A stretch of 64,000 nt of DNA from Streptomyces tubercidicus. GTDB taxonomy: Bacteria; Actinomycetota; Actinomycetes; Streptomycetales; Streptomycetaceae. The translations under genes were made by a program, and so were the position numbers. The DNA is taken from positions 2,480,001 through 2,544,000 of the forward strand of contig NZ_CP114205.1 of assembly GCF_027497495.1 (NCBI RefSeq). Direction: 5' to 3'. The stretch's first letter is position 1; every line of letters starts with the position of its first letter. The notes beneath the pieces are model-generated. The model was not told the origin of the DNA. It did not search any database and saw only the letters and a program-made list of their open reading frames with translations. This document shows positions 63,383 to 64,000 of the stretch, piece by piece.

Positions 63383-63715
63383 TCAGACCTTCACCGGCTC
63401 CGGAGCGTCACCGGCGATCAGCGGCTCGACCTCCCGCACCACCTGGCGCTCGACGAAGAACGCCGCGGTGGGAATGGTGCCCGAGATCAGCACCCACAGC
63501 AGCTTGCCGAACTTCCACTTGGCCTTGGAGCCCAGGTCAAAGGCGAAGACCAGATAGATGATGTAGAGCACGCCGTGGATCTGGGAGACGACGAGGGTCA
63601 GGTCCTTGCCCATCCCGAAGCCGTACTTGAAAACCATGCAGGTGCAGAGCACCAGCAGCATCACGGCCGTGAGGTAGGCCATCGCCCGGTAGCGGGTCAG
63701 GACGCTTCGCTTCAT
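63383..63715 (-). CDS. DUF3817-type integral membrane protein
   Basis: 110 residues with three membrane segments (AYLTAVMLLVLCTCMVFKYG, IHGVLYIIYLVFAFDLG and LLWVLISGTIPTAAFFVERQV). SQIHGVLYIIY and the segment ending PTAAFFVERQV are hallmarks of the DUF3817 family; function unknown. A TACGCT box at 63722-63727 on the minus strand lies 6 nt before the ATG and no Shine-Dalgarno is seen, so the gene is probably leaderless. A MarR gene precedes it by 58 nt, as in other streptomycetes. Confidence 0.88.
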   Translation of the reverse strand: MKRSVLTRYRAMAYLTAVMLLVLCTCMVFKYGFGMGKDLTLVVSQIHGVLYIIYLVFAFDLGSKAKWKFGKLLWVLISGTIPTAAFFVERQVVREVEPLIAGDAPEPVKV

Positions 63716-63773
63716 GCCCTGAGCGTATCCAGCCCTTCCGGGGCGATCTTCGCCGCCCCCCTCCGGACGCGCC

Positions 63774-64000
63774 CTATTCGTCCTTGAAGTCCGCCGCCGC
63801 CACCCGCAGCGGCCGCAGCAGCGCGAAGATCTCCCCGCACTCCTCGGCGTCATAGGCCCCGAGCCCGAAGTCCATCGCCATCAGTTCGCGGGTGGCCGCG
63901 TCACACACCTCGCGGCCCTTCTCCGTGATGGTGGCGAGCGTGCCCCGCCCGTCGTTCGGATTCGGCCGCTTGGCGACGAGCCCGGACTTCACCAGCCGGT
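63774..64000 (-). CDS. MarR-family regulator, C-terminal part (truncated by window end)
   Basis: The frame is open to the right edge; about 75 residues are visible. RLVKSGLVAKRPNPNDGRGTLATITEKGREV is the wing of the MarR winged helix, read here in two parts: DRLVKSGLV-like helix end and the DGR wing. The rest is the dimerisation helix (AMDFGLGAYDAEECGEIFALL). A GTG at 63992 could be mistaken for a start but falls inside the DNA-binding domain. It may regulate itself, the DUF3817 gene or icmA; no ligand can be inferred. Confidence 0.85.
   Translation of the reverse strand, partial: RLVKSGLVAKRPNPNDGRGTLATITEKGREVCDAATRELMAMDFGLGAYDAEECGEIFALLRPLRVAAADFKDE

Noticed and set aside
63774..63992. 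GTG 63992 as the start of the MarR gene
   Set aside because: It falls within the winged-helix domain, and the frame stays open to the window edge.

Overview
High-GC actinobacterial chromosome, almost certainly Streptomyces. Evidence: third-position G/C saturation, GTG and TTG starts, leaderless ATG starts placed 6-8 nt after TAnnnT boxes, only two in-frame TTA codons found by eye in the 64 kb, and gene orders typical of streptomycetes (glgE-treS-mak-glgB; pfkA / pta-ackA-pyk; the DUF6114/DUF6230 genes; a thioredoxin-TPR protein; icmA-DUF3817-MarR). The window reads as core chromosome with several accessory patches. No tRNA, rRNA, insertion sequence, prophage or CRISPR array was seen.

Layout. 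1-2.9 kb: tail of a glycosyltransferase, a GH25 muramidase, nadE and a small unknown protein. 3-4.3 kb: dNTPase (dgt). 4.4-6.6 kb, minus strand: a thiol-redox set (secreted unknown, DsbA-like protein, CcdA-like carrier), then an anti-sigma-type ATPase and an enoyl-CoA hydratase. 8.4-11.2 kb: two paralogous L,D-transpeptidase lipoproteins. 11.4-13.7 kb: glgX. 13.8-21.3 kb: four ABC half-exporters in one operon, the first with an apparent frameshift and the last two with complementary degenerate ATPase motifs; the only two TTA codons found lie in this operon. 21.7-25.9 kb: two paralogous secreted M4 (thermolysin-type) proteases. 26-29 kb: a membrane protein and a NarL-type two-component pair. 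29.6-37.7 kb: the GlgE alpha-glucan pathway. 37.8-41.8 kb: a DctA-type dicarboxylate symporter, divergent from a CitA/CitB-type two-component pair. 42-45.4 kb: a MacB-like ABC ATPase and FtsX-type permease. 45.5-51.6 kb: pfkA, pta, ackA, pyk. 51.7-56.9 kb: three exported/membrane proteins (including DUF6114 and DUF6230), thioredoxin-TPR and a TetR regulator with a near-perfect operator. 57-61.4 kb: a LegB-like nucleotide-sugar dehydratase and a MurG paralogue, divergent from an OmpR-type two-component pair. 61.5-64 kb: icmA, a DUF3817 protein and the end of a MarR regulator.

How the parts work together. GlgE elongates glucans from maltose-1-phosphate made by TreS and Mak from trehalose, GlgB branches them and GlgX debranches glycogen. 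PfkA-Pyk-Pta-AckA handles glycolytic flux and acetate overflow. The DctA/CitAB-like set senses and imports C4-dicarboxylates. IcmA interconverts isobutyryl- and n-butyryl-CoA. The least conventional parts are the ABC operon at 13.8-21.3 kb and the LegB/MurG/two-component module at 57-61.4 kb. All statements rest on reading the sequence; no searches were run.
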